DNA from: Ardenticatenales bacterium
GTDB lineage: Bacteria; Chloroflexota; Anaerolineae; Epilineales; Epilineaceae
DNA: 51,348 nt
Assembly: GCA_020853525.1 (NCBI GenBank)
Contig: JADYYS010000063.1
Span: forward strand, 1 to 51,348
Direction of reading: 5' to 3'
The notes beneath the pieces are model-generated. The model saw nothing but the letters and a program-made list of their open reading frames with translations. It ran no database searches and had not been told where the DNA came from. The translations under genes were made by a program, and so were the position numbers. Positions 51,331 to 51,348 of the stretch are shown in pieces (the first letter of the stretch is position 1; each line of letters starts with the position of its first letter).

Positions 51331-51348
51331 CTCCCCCCCGCCCGGACT

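Overview
This is a gene-dense, very GC-rich chromosomal window from an uncultured-style bacterium, most likely a member of Chloroflexota (Anaerolineae/Ardenticatenia type). That placement is an inference from gene style: a MalT-type LuxR regulator, LysM and YkuD wall proteins, many large secreted proteins with Thr/Pro-rich linkers next to a short hydrophobic 'YLP'-type motif, and an ALDH16-like double aldehyde dehydrogenase. No rRNA or tRNA gene, CRISPR array or complete insertion sequence was recognised. I support 32 protein-coding genes.

Layout. 1-7.4 kb: a 460-base leader, a 917-residue MalT/LuxR-type ATPase regulator, a 57-residue basic protein behind a palindrome, an unknown secreted helical protein overlapping a CoA-type Nudix hydrolase, and 6-phosphofructokinase. 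7.5-16 kb: a secreted subtilisin-fold protein that has lost its catalytic residues, an acyl-CoA dehydrogenase behind an 11-bp phased repeat, a tyrosine-recombinase-fold protein that has lost most of its catalytic residues, an LPxTG-like surface protein, and a tightly overlapping operon (dTDP-4-dehydrorhamnose reductase, B3/4-domain protein, family 2 glycosyltransferase). 16-25.5 kb: a secreted protein with a degenerate metallopeptidase-like region, a secreted nuclease with a lamin-tail domain, an Aas-like acyl-activating enzyme and MutS2. 25.6-38.5 kb: a small helix-turn-helix protein with a near-consensus promoter, two LysM proteins (one an L,D-transpeptidase), a beta-helix protein overlapping a 1226-residue von Willebrand-A protein, a BNR-repeat lipoprotein, and a membrane-anchored patatin-like phospholipase. 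38.5-44 kb: a double aldehyde dehydrogenase co-oriented with deoC (deoxyribose-phosphate breakdown and aldehyde removal), divergent from a 1-Cys peroxiredoxin across an array of 19-bp palindromic repeats, then a secreted lectin-like protein. 44.4-50.4 kb: a type I restriction-modification operon (hsdM-hsdS-rhuM-hsdR). At the right edge is a protein made only of EF-Tu domains II and III behind a possible signal peptide.

The most unusual theme is conserved folds without their active sites: a subtilase, a metallopeptidase-like protein, a tyrosine recombinase, the second ALDH domain, and EF-Tu without its GTPase domain. All are in intact reading frames, which suggests reuse as binding or structural proteins rather than decay. 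The second theme is short repeats placed in promoters or inside genes: an 11-bp array, a 19-bp array, a palindrome pair, a hairpin element in an inter-domain linker, and a (Gly-Gly-Ser) coding repeat. All functional statements here are read from sequence alone; no similarity search was possible.
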